Assembly: GCA_903853285.1 (NCBI GenBank)
Contig: CAINTF010000186.1
Coordinates: 1-6,671, forward strand
DNA length: 6,671 nt
Source of the DNA: an uncultured Acidimicrobium sp.
Lineage (GTDB): Bacteria > Actinomycetota > Acidimicrobiia > Acidimicrobiales > Ilumatobacteraceae
Direction: 5' to 3'
Part shown: positions 1-5,691 of the stretch, piece after piece
How the letters are laid out: every line of letters begins with the position of its first letter
Numbering within the stretch: position 1 is the stretch's first letter
The notes under the pieces: model-generated
Told to the model about the DNA's origin: nothing
What the model saw: the letters and a program-made list of their open reading frames with translations, nothing else
Databases searched by the model: none
Translations under genes and position numbers: made by a program

Positions 1-9
1 CGGTAGACA

Positions 10-1062
10 ATGCCAAATAATGAGCAACTCGGCAATGATCTCGGCAACAATCTGAACGACGTGATCACCCAAGAAGAGTTGCGCGCAACCGCTCAATCAA
101 TTGCGTCATTGCAACTTTCGAGCGGCATGATCCCTTGGTTTGTTGGCGGACACTGCGACCCGTGGAATCACGTTGAGACTGCGATGGCGCTTGATGTGAT
201 GGGTCTGCATGATCAGGCCCAACGCGCATACGAATGGCTGACCTCGGTGCAGCGTGAAGATGGAAGTTGGTTTAACTACTACTTGCCAGACGGGTCAGTA
301 GAAGAAACAAAACTCGACACCAACGTGTGCGCATATATCGGCACCGGAGTGTGGCATCACTGGATGAGCACCAACGATAAGCAATTCATCACACGAATGT
401 GGCCTGCAGTCAAGCGCGCAATGGAATGGGTGTTGGCGATGCGTCGCCCAGATGGCACCATCTTGTGGGCTCGCGAAGTGAACGCAAACCCTTGGGATTA
501 CGCCTTACTTACTGGCTGTTCATCAATTCGCCACGCGTTGCATTGCGCAGCGAATATCGGAGCAATAGTTGGTGACTCCCAACCCGAATGGCGCGCTGCA
601 GCGGATGCAATCGATGAGATCATCAACACCAACCTCGATGCCTTCGAGCCAAAACTTCGCTGGGCAATGGACTGGTACTACCCCGTACTCACTGGTGCGC
701 TGACTGGCACCGAAGCGAAGACTCGTATCGCCATGCAGTGGGAAGAATTTGTCATCCCTTCACGTGGCGTGCGCTGCGTTAATGACGAAGATTGGGTAAC
801 GGCTGCCGAAACAGCAGAATGCTCGCTGGCCCACTCTGCAATCGGTGACATTGACACCGCAAAGCAATTGTTGTCGTGGACAAATGCACACCGTACTGAG
901 AGCGGCGCTTACCTCACAGGCATTGTTTACCCAGATCGCATTGTGTTCCCTGCCGATGAGTGCAGTGCATACACCGGTGCTGCAGTGATCTTGGCCGCCA
1001 ATGCGATTAGTGGCGATACTGCAGCAAGCAAAATCTTTGGCGCATCAACTGTGCTTGACTAA
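10..1062 (+). CDS. Helical-toroid (alpha/alpha-barrel) protein, 'prenyltransferase-like', function unknown
   Basis: A 350-residue soluble protein with no signal peptide or membrane segment. It is built of repeated helical hairpins like those of squalene/oxidosqualene cyclases, prenyltransferase beta subunits and six-hairpin glycosidases. A good QW-type repeat (Q81, G85, W87 after an amphipathic helix) is visible, with weaker copies near 31-43 and 136-153. Aromatic and acidic residues (W52, W115, W118, W162, W219, W222, Y223, Y224) would line a central cavity. Databases usually call such proteins 'prenyltransferase', but I find no DxDD cyclase motif and no DDxxD prenyl-diphosphate motif, so that activity is not supported; a carbohydrate-active or binding role is equally possible. 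The start is the ATG at 10. An in-frame TAG at 4-6 prevents extension, and GTG at 61 (residue 18) is an alternative, since the conserved-looking part begins around residue 20. No Shine-Dalgarno is visible, but only 9 bases lie upstream. The converging neighbour is a methyltransferase. Fold class is fairly sure; function is not. Confidence 0.7.
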   Translation: MPNNEQLGNDLGNNLNDVITQEELRATAQSIASLQLSSGMIPWFVGGHCDPWNHVETAMALDVMGLHDQAQRAYEWLTSVQREDGSWFNYYLPDGSVEETKLDTNVCAYIGTGVWHHWMSTNDKQFITRMWPAVKRAMEWVLAMRRPDGTILWAREVNANPWDYALLTGCSSIRHALHCAANIGAIVGDSQPEWRAAADAIDEIINTNLDAFEPKLRWAMDWYYPVLTGALTGTEAKTRIAMQWEEFVIPSRGVRCVNDEDWVTAAETAECSLAHSAIGDIDTAKQLLSWTNAHRTESGAYLTGIVYPDRIVFPADECSAYTGAAVILAANAISGDTAASKIFGASTVLD

Positions 1063-1096
1063 ATCGTTTCTAGATTTCTAGATTTAAGTGTTTTTT
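1060..1096 (+). terminator. Weak AT-rich hairpin plus T-run between convergent genes
   Basis: TAAATC (1060-1065) can pair with GATTTA (1081-1086), and inside it TCTAG/CTAGA around ATTT forms a second possible stem. A run of six T follows at 1091-1096, which overlaps the stop codon of the converging methyltransferase gene. The order stem then T-run fits a rho-independent terminator for the rightward gene, but the stem is AT-rich and therefore weak. No good T-run serves the leftward gene. Modest confidence. Confidence 0.3.
1067..1082. repeat. Tandem 8-bp direct repeat TTTCTAGA x2
   Basis: TTTCTAGA occurs twice in tandem (1067-1074 and 1075-1082), followed by another TTT. Each copy contains the self-complementary TCTAGA, so the pair also reads as a palindrome around a central TT. 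It sits in the 32-bp gap between two convergent stop codons, where it may form part of a terminator. Confidence 0.6.
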
Positions 1097-1736
1097 ATTT
1101 CACTCGCGTGAGCACACGCAGCGAACCCGTTGCACTCACATCTACAAACTTGCCGCTGTTTATTGCTGCTAGATAAATCTCCTCATAGGGAGCCTGACCA
1201 CCAAGTTCTGGATCAGTAAATACATCATGGATTGCCAATATTCCACCCAGAGCAATATGTCCATTCCATGCCGCGTAATCGTTTGCTGCGACATCTCGAG
1301 CGTGGCCACCATCAATAAAACACATCGCGATTTGTTGCGTCCACGTACTTGCAATTGTCGGTGAGTCTCCAACAACAGTTCGCACCGAGTCGGTGAGCCC
1401 TGCACGACTCATTGTTTTTTCAAAATGTGGCAACGTATTGAGTCGACCCGTAGTCGCGTCAACCAATGTTGGATCGTGCCACTCCCAACCAATTTGGTTT
1501 TCTTCTGACCCACCATGGTGATCAACCGCAAACAGCAATGTGTTACAGGTTTCTGCTGCTGAACCAAACCACACGGTGCTTCGCCCACAGTACGAGCCGA
1601 TTTCGACCATTGGCATTCCAGGACAAGCTTTTCCTGCGGCTAGCGCTGCCACAAATAATGCATCGCCCTCAACCTCTGGCATAAACCCAGTTGTGTCAAG
1701 AGCAATCGTGCGTCGTTCGCCGCTCAGTTTGGTCAC
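1095..1736 (-). CDS. Class I SAM-dependent methyltransferase (Methyltransf_24-like)
   Basis: A 213-residue Rossmann-fold methyltransferase. Motif I, which binds S-adenosylmethionine, is VEIGSYCGRS at residues 44-53. The acidic residue after strand beta-2 is D72 in AVDHHGGSEENQ, and VVGDS (121-125) is the next cofactor loop. FIDGGH (140-145) and AIHDVF (168-173) are typical of the Methyltransf_24 group, where the His/Asp residues often hold a metal near the acceptor. The acceptor is unknown; relatives act on sugars and other small molecules. The start is GTG at 1736 (minus strand), 15 bp after the stop of the upstream glycosidase gene, so co-transcription is likely. No clear Shine-Dalgarno is seen in the gap; TAATTT at 1747-1742 is a possible -10 for an independent leaderless start but lies close (5 nt) to the GTG. 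The 3' end faces the toroid-protein gene. Family is certain, substrate is not. Confidence 0.88.
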   Translation of the reverse strand: MTKLSGERRTIALDTTGFMPEVEGDALFVAALAAGKACPGMPMVEIGSYCGRSTVWFGSAAETCNTLLFAVDHHGGSEENQIGWEWHDPTLVDATTGRLNTLPHFEKTMSRAGLTDSVRTVVGDSPTIASTWTQQIAMCFIDGGHARDVAANDYAAWNGHIALGGILAIHDVFTDPELGGQAPYEEIYLAAINSGKFVDVSATGSLRVLTRVK

Positions 1737-1751
1737 GTGAAAAATTACTCG

Positions 1752-2987
1752 TTACGCATTACGCGGAAGCAATGCGTTGCCGCGAGCAATACGACCAAGC
1801 CAAGATGCACTTGGTCGAGGTGTGCGTACCTGTGTCTTCCAATCGACTGCAACAATTCCGAACGTTGGTCCGTATCCATACATCCACTCGAAGTTGTCCA
1901 TCAAGCTCCAATAGGTGTATCCACGAATATCAATTCCATCCTGAATGCAGTTGAGCACTCCTTCGAGTGCCCCGTGCACGTATTCAATTCGTTCGGCATC
2001 GTCACTTGTAGCAATGCCATTCTCGGTAACGATGATTGGCACATGACCCGTCTTCTCCCACGCGCGACGAATGCACGCTTCTAACGCCTGTGGCCTGAAC
2101 TCGTAACCCATGATTGTTGTGCGCATGTCTGCATCTGGCTGAATACGACCGTCTTGGTTGAAACGCTCGCGCGTGTATGTCTGGACACCGAAATAGTCGT
2201 CGCCTTTCGCAACTTCCAAAAAGCAGTCCTCGAGTCCGTCCCACGCCATGTCACGCTTGCCCTCTGCTGCCTTGCGATGTGATTCATCATCAACATTGAT
2301 GGTGTATTCCTGCATTGCAAGCGTGATGCCGAGCGGAGCACTCGATACTGACTTCACAGCATCACGCGCTTTAATGTGTGCCTGACAGAACACTTCGTTT
2401 GCTTTTGCACGAGCTTCACGAGACTTTGTGCCGGGTGGAAACTCTCCAAGCAAATACCCGATTGTCGAAACCATATTCGGCTCGTTAATGGTGCACCACT
2501 TACCCACGCCATCACCAAGCGACTTGGCAACTTTTTCCGAAAAACGAGCAAACAAATCTGCAGTTGAATCATTTACCCATCCACCCCGTGCTGCGACCCA
2601 TCTCGGAGTAGTGAAGTGATGCAATGTGACAACAGGTGTGATGTTGTGTTCATGGCATGCTTCCAAAACTTTGCGGTAATGATTGATCTCGGCTTGAGAG
2701 AACTCGCCATCTTCAGGCTCGATCCGGCTCCACTCAACGCTGAATCGGTAATTATCAAAACCCAATTTGGCGAGCATTGCGATGTCCTGCGGGTACAAGT
2801 TGTAGTGATCGCAGGTGTCTCCGCTTGGTTCTTTCGCACGTGTGCCAACACGATGTTCCCATTCCCACCAGTCGTTGTTCCAGTTGTTGCCTTCCACTTG
2901 GTGGGCTGCCGTTGCAGTGCCCCATGTAAATCCAGCAGGAAATGAACGTGGGGTTGTTGATGTTGAAGCAGTATTCGCACTTGTCAT
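1752..2987 (-). CDS. Glycoside hydrolase family 1 beta-glycosidase (probable beta-glucosidase)
   Basis: A retaining beta-glycosidase of clan GH-A, 411 residues from the chosen ATG, slightly shorter than the usual ~450. The N-terminal GH1 signature FPAGFTWGTATAAHQVEG is at 16-33, with the sugar-binding Gln at 30. H123 follows in LHHFTTP. The acid/base Glu169 is in TINEP and the nucleophile Glu322 in VTENG. WSLMDNFEW (360-368) supplies E367 and W368, which contact the O4/O6 of an unphosphorylated glucose or galactose; this argues against a 6-phospho-glycosidase. Where many GH1 enzymes have an NYY motif, this one has Q269-T-Y271, a variant I associate with actinobacterial members. There is no signal peptide, so it should be cytoplasmic and act on imported oligosaccharides or glycosides. 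Start choice: ATG at 2987 has a -10-like TAGCGT 7 nt upstream. The longer GTG start at 3011 would add 8 residues and run coding sequence into the dyad at 3001-3020. Exact substrate is unknown. Confidence 0.93.
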   Translation of the reverse strand: MTSANTASTSTTPRSFPAGFTWGTATAAHQVEGNNWNNDWWEWEHRVGTRAKEPSGDTCDHYNLYPQDIAMLAKLGFDNYRFSVEWSRIEPEDGEFSQAEINHYRKVLEACHEHNITPVVTLHHFTTPRWVAARGGWVNDSTADLFARFSEKVAKSLGDGVGKWCTINEPNMVSTIGYLLGEFPPGTKSREARAKANEVFCQAHIKARDAVKSVSSAPLGITLAMQEYTINVDDESHRKAAEGKRDMAWDGLEDCFLEVAKGDDYFGVQTYTRERFNQDGRIQPDADMRTTIMGYEFRPQALEACIRRAWEKTGHVPIIVTENGIATSDDAERIEYVHGALEGVLNCIQDGIDIRGYTYWSLMDNFEWMYGYGPTFGIVAVDWKTQVRTPRPSASWLGRIARGNALLPRNA

Positions 2988-2994
2988 GAAATTC

Positions 2995-3024
2995 ACGCTA
3001 GTCGGGCACACACACCCGACCCAA
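2995..3024 (-). promoter_or_regulatory. Candidate leaderless promoter of the GH1 gene
   Basis: On the minus strand TAGCGT (3000-2995, matching TANNNT) ends 7 nt before the ATG at 2987. A loose -35 TTGGGT (3024-3019) lies 18 nt further upstream. No Shine-Dalgarno precedes the ATG, so the transcript probably begins at or near the start codon. The dyad at 3001-3020 fills the -35/-10 spacer. Confidence 0.4.
3001..3020. repeat. Perfect inverted repeat in divergent promoter region (possible operator)
   Basis: Arms GTCGGG (3001-3006) and CCCGAC (3015-3020) are exact inverted copies around the 8-bp spacer CACACACA. The dyad lies between the GH1 gene (left) and tesB (right), inside the presumed -35/-10 spacer of the GH1 promoter and about 10 bp upstream of the tesB -10. 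That is a good position for a repressor operator. It could instead form a small RNA hairpin if transcripts start further upstream. No regulator gene is in the window. Confidence 0.45.
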
Positions 3025-3030
3025 TGCTGG

Positions 3031-3036
3031 CATTAT
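3031..3036 (+). promoter_or_regulatory. Candidate -10 of leaderless tesB promoter
   Basis: CATTAT ends 6 nt before the GTG at 3043, the spacing expected if transcription starts at the first base of the start codon. The purine stretch AAAGG at 3038-3042 abuts the GTG with no gap, too close to act as a ribosome binding site. No convincing -35 is seen. Confidence 0.3.
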
Positions 3037-3042
3037 TAAAGG

Positions 3043-3894
3043 GTGAGCAAACCCCTTCAAGACCTCATTACATTGCTCGACCTCGAGACCATTGAGGTCA
3101 ACATCTTTCGCGGTCAGTCACCCGACGAAAATCGCCAACGAGTCTTCGGCGGTCAGGTGGCTGGGCAAGCTCTCGTGGCTGCAGCCCGAACAATTGACGA
3201 GCCGGGTCGCATGGTCCACTCGTTGCACGCATATTTTTTGCGCTCAGGCGACCCTGGTGTGCCGATCTTGTATGAGGTTGACCGTATTCGTGACGGCAAG
3301 AGTTTCTCCACGCGGCGCGTTGTAGCGATCCAACATGGAAAAGCAATTTTCAACGTGCAAGCCAGTTTTCAAAAAGCAGAGCCTGGACTCGAGCATCAGA
3401 TTGCAATGCCAGCCAACGTCCCCGATCCGGACTCACTTCCCGATTTCAAATCATTGATGGAGCCGTACAAAGAAAAGCTTGGTGATTGGTACGACAGGCC
3501 ACGTCCGATCGACATGCGTTACGTCGACGGCAACCCATTCACGCGCAGAGGCAATCCGCAGCCTGGCCAGCGAGTTTGGTTTCGTACAGATGGAAAACTT
3601 CCTGACGACAATGTGCTGCACGCTTGCATTGTCACCTACGCAAGTGACATGACGTTGCTTGACTCTGCACTTTTGCCCCATGGTCGATCACTCGCAGATG
3701 GTTCGCTGCAACTCGCCAGCCTTGATCACGCAATGTGGTTTCATCGCGAATTTCGTGCCGATGATTGGCTGCTGTATCAGCAGTCTTCGATCTCAACATC
3801 CAATTCACGCGGCATGGCCGAAGGACACATCTTTACCCAAGATGGAAAACTTGTTGTCACTGTTGTGCAAGAAGGTCTTGCACGCCTCATCTAG
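3043..3894 (+). CDS. tesB: Acyl-CoA thioesterase II (TesB family)
   Basis: Hydrolyses acyl-CoA to free fatty acid and CoA in the cytoplasm. At 283 residues it matches the double-hotdog TesB length (E. coli 286). The N-terminal hotdog carries the family signature RVFGGQVAGQAL (33-44) and HSLHAYFLRSGD (59-70). The C-terminal hotdog holds YASDMTLLDSALLPHG (199-214), LASLDHAMWFHR (224-235) and TVVQEGLARL (273-282). The catalytic triad known from E. coli (Asp204, Thr228, Gln278) corresponds to Asp202, Ser226 and Gln276, so Ser replaces Thr at the middle position, a conservative change. It starts at GTG 3043 with no usable Shine-Dalgarno. It diverges from the GH1 gene and converges on mreB, with a 4-bp overlap of stop codons and no terminator between them. 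It is probably monocistronic, with a housekeeping role in lipid or beta-oxidation turnover. Confidence 0.95.
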   Translation: MSKPLQDLITLLDLETIEVNIFRGQSPDENRQRVFGGQVAGQALVAAARTIDEPGRMVHSLHAYFLRSGDPGVPILYEVDRIRDGKSFSTRRVVAIQHGKAIFNVQASFQKAEPGLEHQIAMPANVPDPDSLPDFKSLMEPYKEKLGDWYDRPRPIDMRYVDGNPFTRRGNPQPGQRVWFRTDGKLPDDNVLHACIVTYASDMTLLDSALLPHGRSLADGSLQLASLDHAMWFHREFRADDWLLYQQSSISTSNSRGMAEGHIFTQDGKLVVTVVQEGLARLI

Positions 3895-4895
3895 CGGCGT
3901 GAATCCATAAACAACCCGCGGAGGGCTGCAAAGTTTTCAACGCAGTGACCAGCGCCAAGCACTACGGCTTCGAGCGGCTCAGTCGACATATTGACAGGTA
4001 CCTGCGTATCGCGCTCAATGCGTCGGGCTAGACCACGCAACATCGACCCACCACCTACTAAGTACATGCCGCGAGTAAGAAAATCTTGCGACAGTTCTGG
4101 TGGTGCCGAGGCCAAGCAGCGAATGACCGAGTTGACCATCTGTGTCACGACATCATCGATCGCAACTCGAATTTCGCTCGATGTCAACACCACCGTTTTT
4201 GGTAATCCTGAAACAAGATCGCGACCACGTACCTCAGCGTCGCGATCCTCCGGCGTCGCCATTGCGCTACCGATCGAGATCTTGATTTCTTCTGCGGTGC
4301 GCTCACCAATTGCAAGACCATGTTCGCGTCGCACATATGACTGAATCGCAGCATCAATGTCGAAACTTCCGACGCGAACTGCTTCGAGGGCGACAATTCC
4401 ACCGAGGCTGATCACTGCAGTCTCTGTAGTACCGCCACCAATGTCGATAACAAGGTTGCCTACAGGCTCATTGATCGGCAAGTCTGCACCGATGGCTGCT
4501 GCCATTGGTTGTTCGAGCAACTGTGCATCGGCAGCACCTGCGCGACGAGTTGCGTCAGTTACTGCGCGTCGCTCCACCTCGGTGATGGCAGAAGGTACAC
4601 AAATCAAAACCTTCGGGCGAGAAAATCGCGAGACTCCCGCACGTTGAAGGAGCAGTCTGATCATTTTTTCGGTGATTTCAAAGTCAGTAATTGCGCCACC
4701 ACGTAACGGGCGCACCGCAACGATGTACCCAGGTGTGCGGCCAATCATGCTCCATGCTTCTTGGCCAGTCGCGAGCACTTCACCCGTGCGCTTATTGACA
4801 GCAATCACGGAAGGTTCGTTAATAACAATGCCGCGCCCCTCCATATACACAAGGGTGTTTGCGGTACCAAGGTCAATTGCTAAGTCGCGTGCCAC
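3891..4895 (-). CDS. mreB: Rod shape-determining protein MreB (bacterial actin)
   Basis: Actin-fold ATPase that polymerises under the membrane and guides lateral cell-wall synthesis. Its 334 residues are typical for MreB. Phosphate-1 loop is DLGTANT (8-14), phosphate-2 loop is DIGGGTTE (151-158), and the adenosine motif is VGGGSMLRGL (280-289). LLEQPMAAAIGA (126-137) carries E128, equivalent to the hydrolytic Glu of characterised MreBs, and CVPSAITEVERRAV (99-112) is another family block. There is no N-terminal amphipathic helix; membrane contact would rely on the hydrophobic loop near F91. It starts at GTG 4895, with Shine-Dalgarno AGAAGG 9 nt upstream, inside the end of the preceding small gene. 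It is the last gene of a moaE-small protein-mreB operon. No mreC, mreD or penicillin-binding protein gene adjoins it here, since the next gene downstream is convergent tesB. Confidence 0.96.
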   Translation of the reverse strand: MARDLAIDLGTANTLVYMEGRGIVINEPSVIAVNKRTGEVLATGQEAWSMIGRTPGYIVAVRPLRGGAITDFEITEKMIRLLLQRAGVSRFSRPKVLICVPSAITEVERRAVTDATRRAGAADAQLLEQPMAAAIGADLPINEPVGNLVIDIGGGTTETAVISLGGIVALEAVRVGSFDIDAAIQSYVRREHGLAIGERTAEEIKISIGSAMATPEDRDAEVRGRDLVSGLPKTVVLTSSEIRVAIDDVVTQMVNSVIRCLASAPPELSQDFLTRGMYLVGGGSMLRGLARRIERDTQVPVNMSTEPLEAVVLGAGHCVENFAALRGLFMDSRR

Positions 4896-4901
4896 TTGTA
4901 G

Positions 4902-5117
4902 TTACCTTCTGCCCTGTTTGTTGGAATGATCGTGCAACTGTTGGCGCACGTGAGCGCGCGAATCATCAGAAAGAGCGTCTAAGTGGCGACGGAATGCAAC
5001 CATTCCATTGTTGCGAGTTGCATTGCGCGTCTCTTGCAACATCATCACGACGAGAGTTGATGCAGACACAACGGAGATTGCGGCAAACAACAGCGAAAAA
5101 CTTGAAATCGCGATCAT
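4902..5117 (-). CDS. Small single-pass membrane protein between moaE and mreB
   Basis: A 71-residue protein I do not recognise. Residues about 2-27 form one strongly hydrophobic helix (ISSFSLLFAAISVVSAS and onward), followed by a polar, Arg/His/Gln-rich tail of about 44 residues ending NKQGRR. The N-terminus has no positive charge, whereas the tail has many from R31 onward, so the positive-inside rule predicts N-out/C-in with a cytoplasmic tail. It is supported as a real gene by context. Its ATG overlaps the moaE stop as ATGA (5117-5114), it ends 6 bp before mreB, and the mreB ribosome binding site is embedded in its last codons. It may act with MreB at the membrane, or simply couple translation; both are inference. 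An uncleaved signal anchor is more likely than a secreted protein because no signal-peptidase site is obvious. Confidence 0.7.
   Translation of the reverse strand: MIAISSFSLLFAAISVVSASTLVVMMLQETRNATRNNGMVAFRRHLDALSDDSRAHVRQQLHDHSNKQGRR
4905..4910 (-). promoter_or_regulatory. Shine-Dalgarno of mreB, embedded in the upstream gene
   Basis: AGAAGG on the minus strand, 9 nt before the GTG start of mreB at 4895. The six bases are exactly the last two sense codons (AGA AGG, Arg-Arg) of the 71-residue protein. It is the clearest ribosome binding site in the window and fixes the mreB start. Confidence 0.75.
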
Positions 5118-5626
5118 TTGTTTGCGCTCGTTTTTTGTTGCGATGTTGTCTTAACTTGATCAACACTTGTTACATGTTGCGCACCGAGCGCCCAGTCGCT
5201 TCCAGTCTCCCATGCTTCACGTTTCCAAATTGGCACTGTTGCTTTCAACGCATCGATACCAAATCTTGCCGCTTCAAATGCTTCAGGTCGATGCGGAGCA
5301 GAGACAACAACAAGAACTGATGACTCACCAAGCTTGAGATCGCCAACTCGGTGAATGAGCGCAATTCTGCCCAAGTCAATCCACTGATTTTTCATTTCGG
5401 CGACGATTTCGCGACACTTCGGAATGACTTCTTCTTCAAAGGCTTCGTAACTCAAGGTGTGCACACCAGTGCGACCTTCAGAATGATTACGCACAGTGCC
5501 CGAAAACACCACCACGGCACCACACGAATCGGTAACCGACCAGTCATACACCGCACCAACATTGAGTTTGGAATCAGTGATTTCAAGCCAGACGTTGCCG
5601 TCTTGAGAGATTTCTTGGTGTGACAT
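5114..5626 (-). CDS. moaE: Molybdopterin synthase catalytic subunit MoaE
   Basis: Large subunit of molybdopterin synthase, which with thiocarboxylated MoaD inserts two sulfurs into cyclic pyranopterin monophosphate. From the ATG it has 170 residues. The core is GAVVVFSGTVRNHSEGR (36-52, with the conserved Arg46), LSYEAFEEE (58-66), HRVGDLKLGESSVLV (92-106), APHRPEAFEA (110-119) and LKATVPIWKRE (127-137). The catalytic lysines correspond to K128 and K135. About 20 residues after GSDW (143-146) form an unconserved, polar C-terminal tail. Start: GTG at 5629 and ATG at 5626 are adjacent codons. ATG is preferred because a -10-like TACGCT ends 7 nt before it and there is no Shine-Dalgarno. It heads the operon with the small membrane protein and mreB. 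No moaD or other cofactor genes are in the window, so its partner must be encoded elsewhere. Confidence 0.95.
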   Translation of the reverse strand: MSHQEISQDGNVWLEITDSKLNVGAVYDWSVTDSCGAVVVFSGTVRNHSEGRTGVHTLSYEAFEEEVIPKCREIVAEMKNQWIDLGRIALIHRVGDLKLGESSVLVVVSAPHRPEAFEAARFGIDALKATVPIWKREAWETGSDWALGAQHVTSVDQVKTTSQQKTSANK

Positions 5627-5633
5627 CACTTTC

Positions 5634-5660
5634 AGCGTACCCGAGGTTGTGGATGGTCAA
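5634..5660 (-). promoter_or_regulatory. Candidate promoter of the moaE-mreB operon
   Basis: On the minus strand TTGACC (5660-5655, 5 of 6 to TTGACA) is followed after 15 nt by TACGCT (5639-5634), which ends 7 nt before the moaE ATG. The spacer is shorter than ideal. With no Shine-Dalgarno upstream, a leaderless transcript is likely. Confidence 0.4.
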
Positions 5661-5677
5661 TTAGTTTAAAGTTTTAA

Positions 5678-5683
5678 TAGGCT
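5678..5683 (+). promoter_or_regulatory. Candidate -10 for the DUF2342 gene
   Basis: TAGGCT (TANNNT) ends 8 nt before the GTG at 5692, in the 65-bp region shared with moaE. The AT-rich block 5660-5680 could support melting or contain alternative -10 elements such as TAAAGT at 5667-5672. No -35 stands out and no Shine-Dalgarno is seen. Low confidence in the exact element. Confidence 0.25.
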
Positions 5684-5691
5684 CTAGATCA

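Noticed and set aside
1..9. End of an upstream gene at TAG (4-6)
   Set aside because: The TAG is in frame with the first gene and could be the stop of an upstream gene, but two codons are not enough to support a feature.
2573..2980. 135-residue open frame on the minus strand
   Set aside because: It is the same strand as the GH1 gene in another frame and is low complexity (His/Thr/Ser-rich); the GH1 frame carries all the catalytic motifs.
2988..3011. GTG start at 3011 for the GH1 gene
   Set aside because: It would add 8 residues with no homology value, place coding sequence over part of the dyad, and lie upstream of the -10-like TAGCGT that fits the ATG at 2987. It remains possible.
3007..3014. 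CACACACA as a phase-variation microsatellite
   Set aside because: Four CA units are too short to slip at a meaningful rate; it is better seen as the spacer of the dyad.
3991..4344. 117-residue open frame on the plus strand opposite mreB
   Set aside because: Antisense shadow of a highly conserved coding sequence, with no start signal or recognisable protein features.
3892..4895. FtsA, Hsp70 or a plasmid ParM instead of MreB
   Set aside because: The length of 334 residues, the DLGTANT start and LLEQPMAAAIGA are MreB-specific; FtsA and Hsp70 are longer with different phosphate loops.
4859..5320. 153-residue open frame on the plus strand
   Set aside because: It runs antisense across mreB's start, the small membrane gene and the end of moaE. 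Its composition (Arg/Ser/Cys-rich, no domain) is that of a shadow, and the minus-strand genes have recognisable families and coupled spacing.
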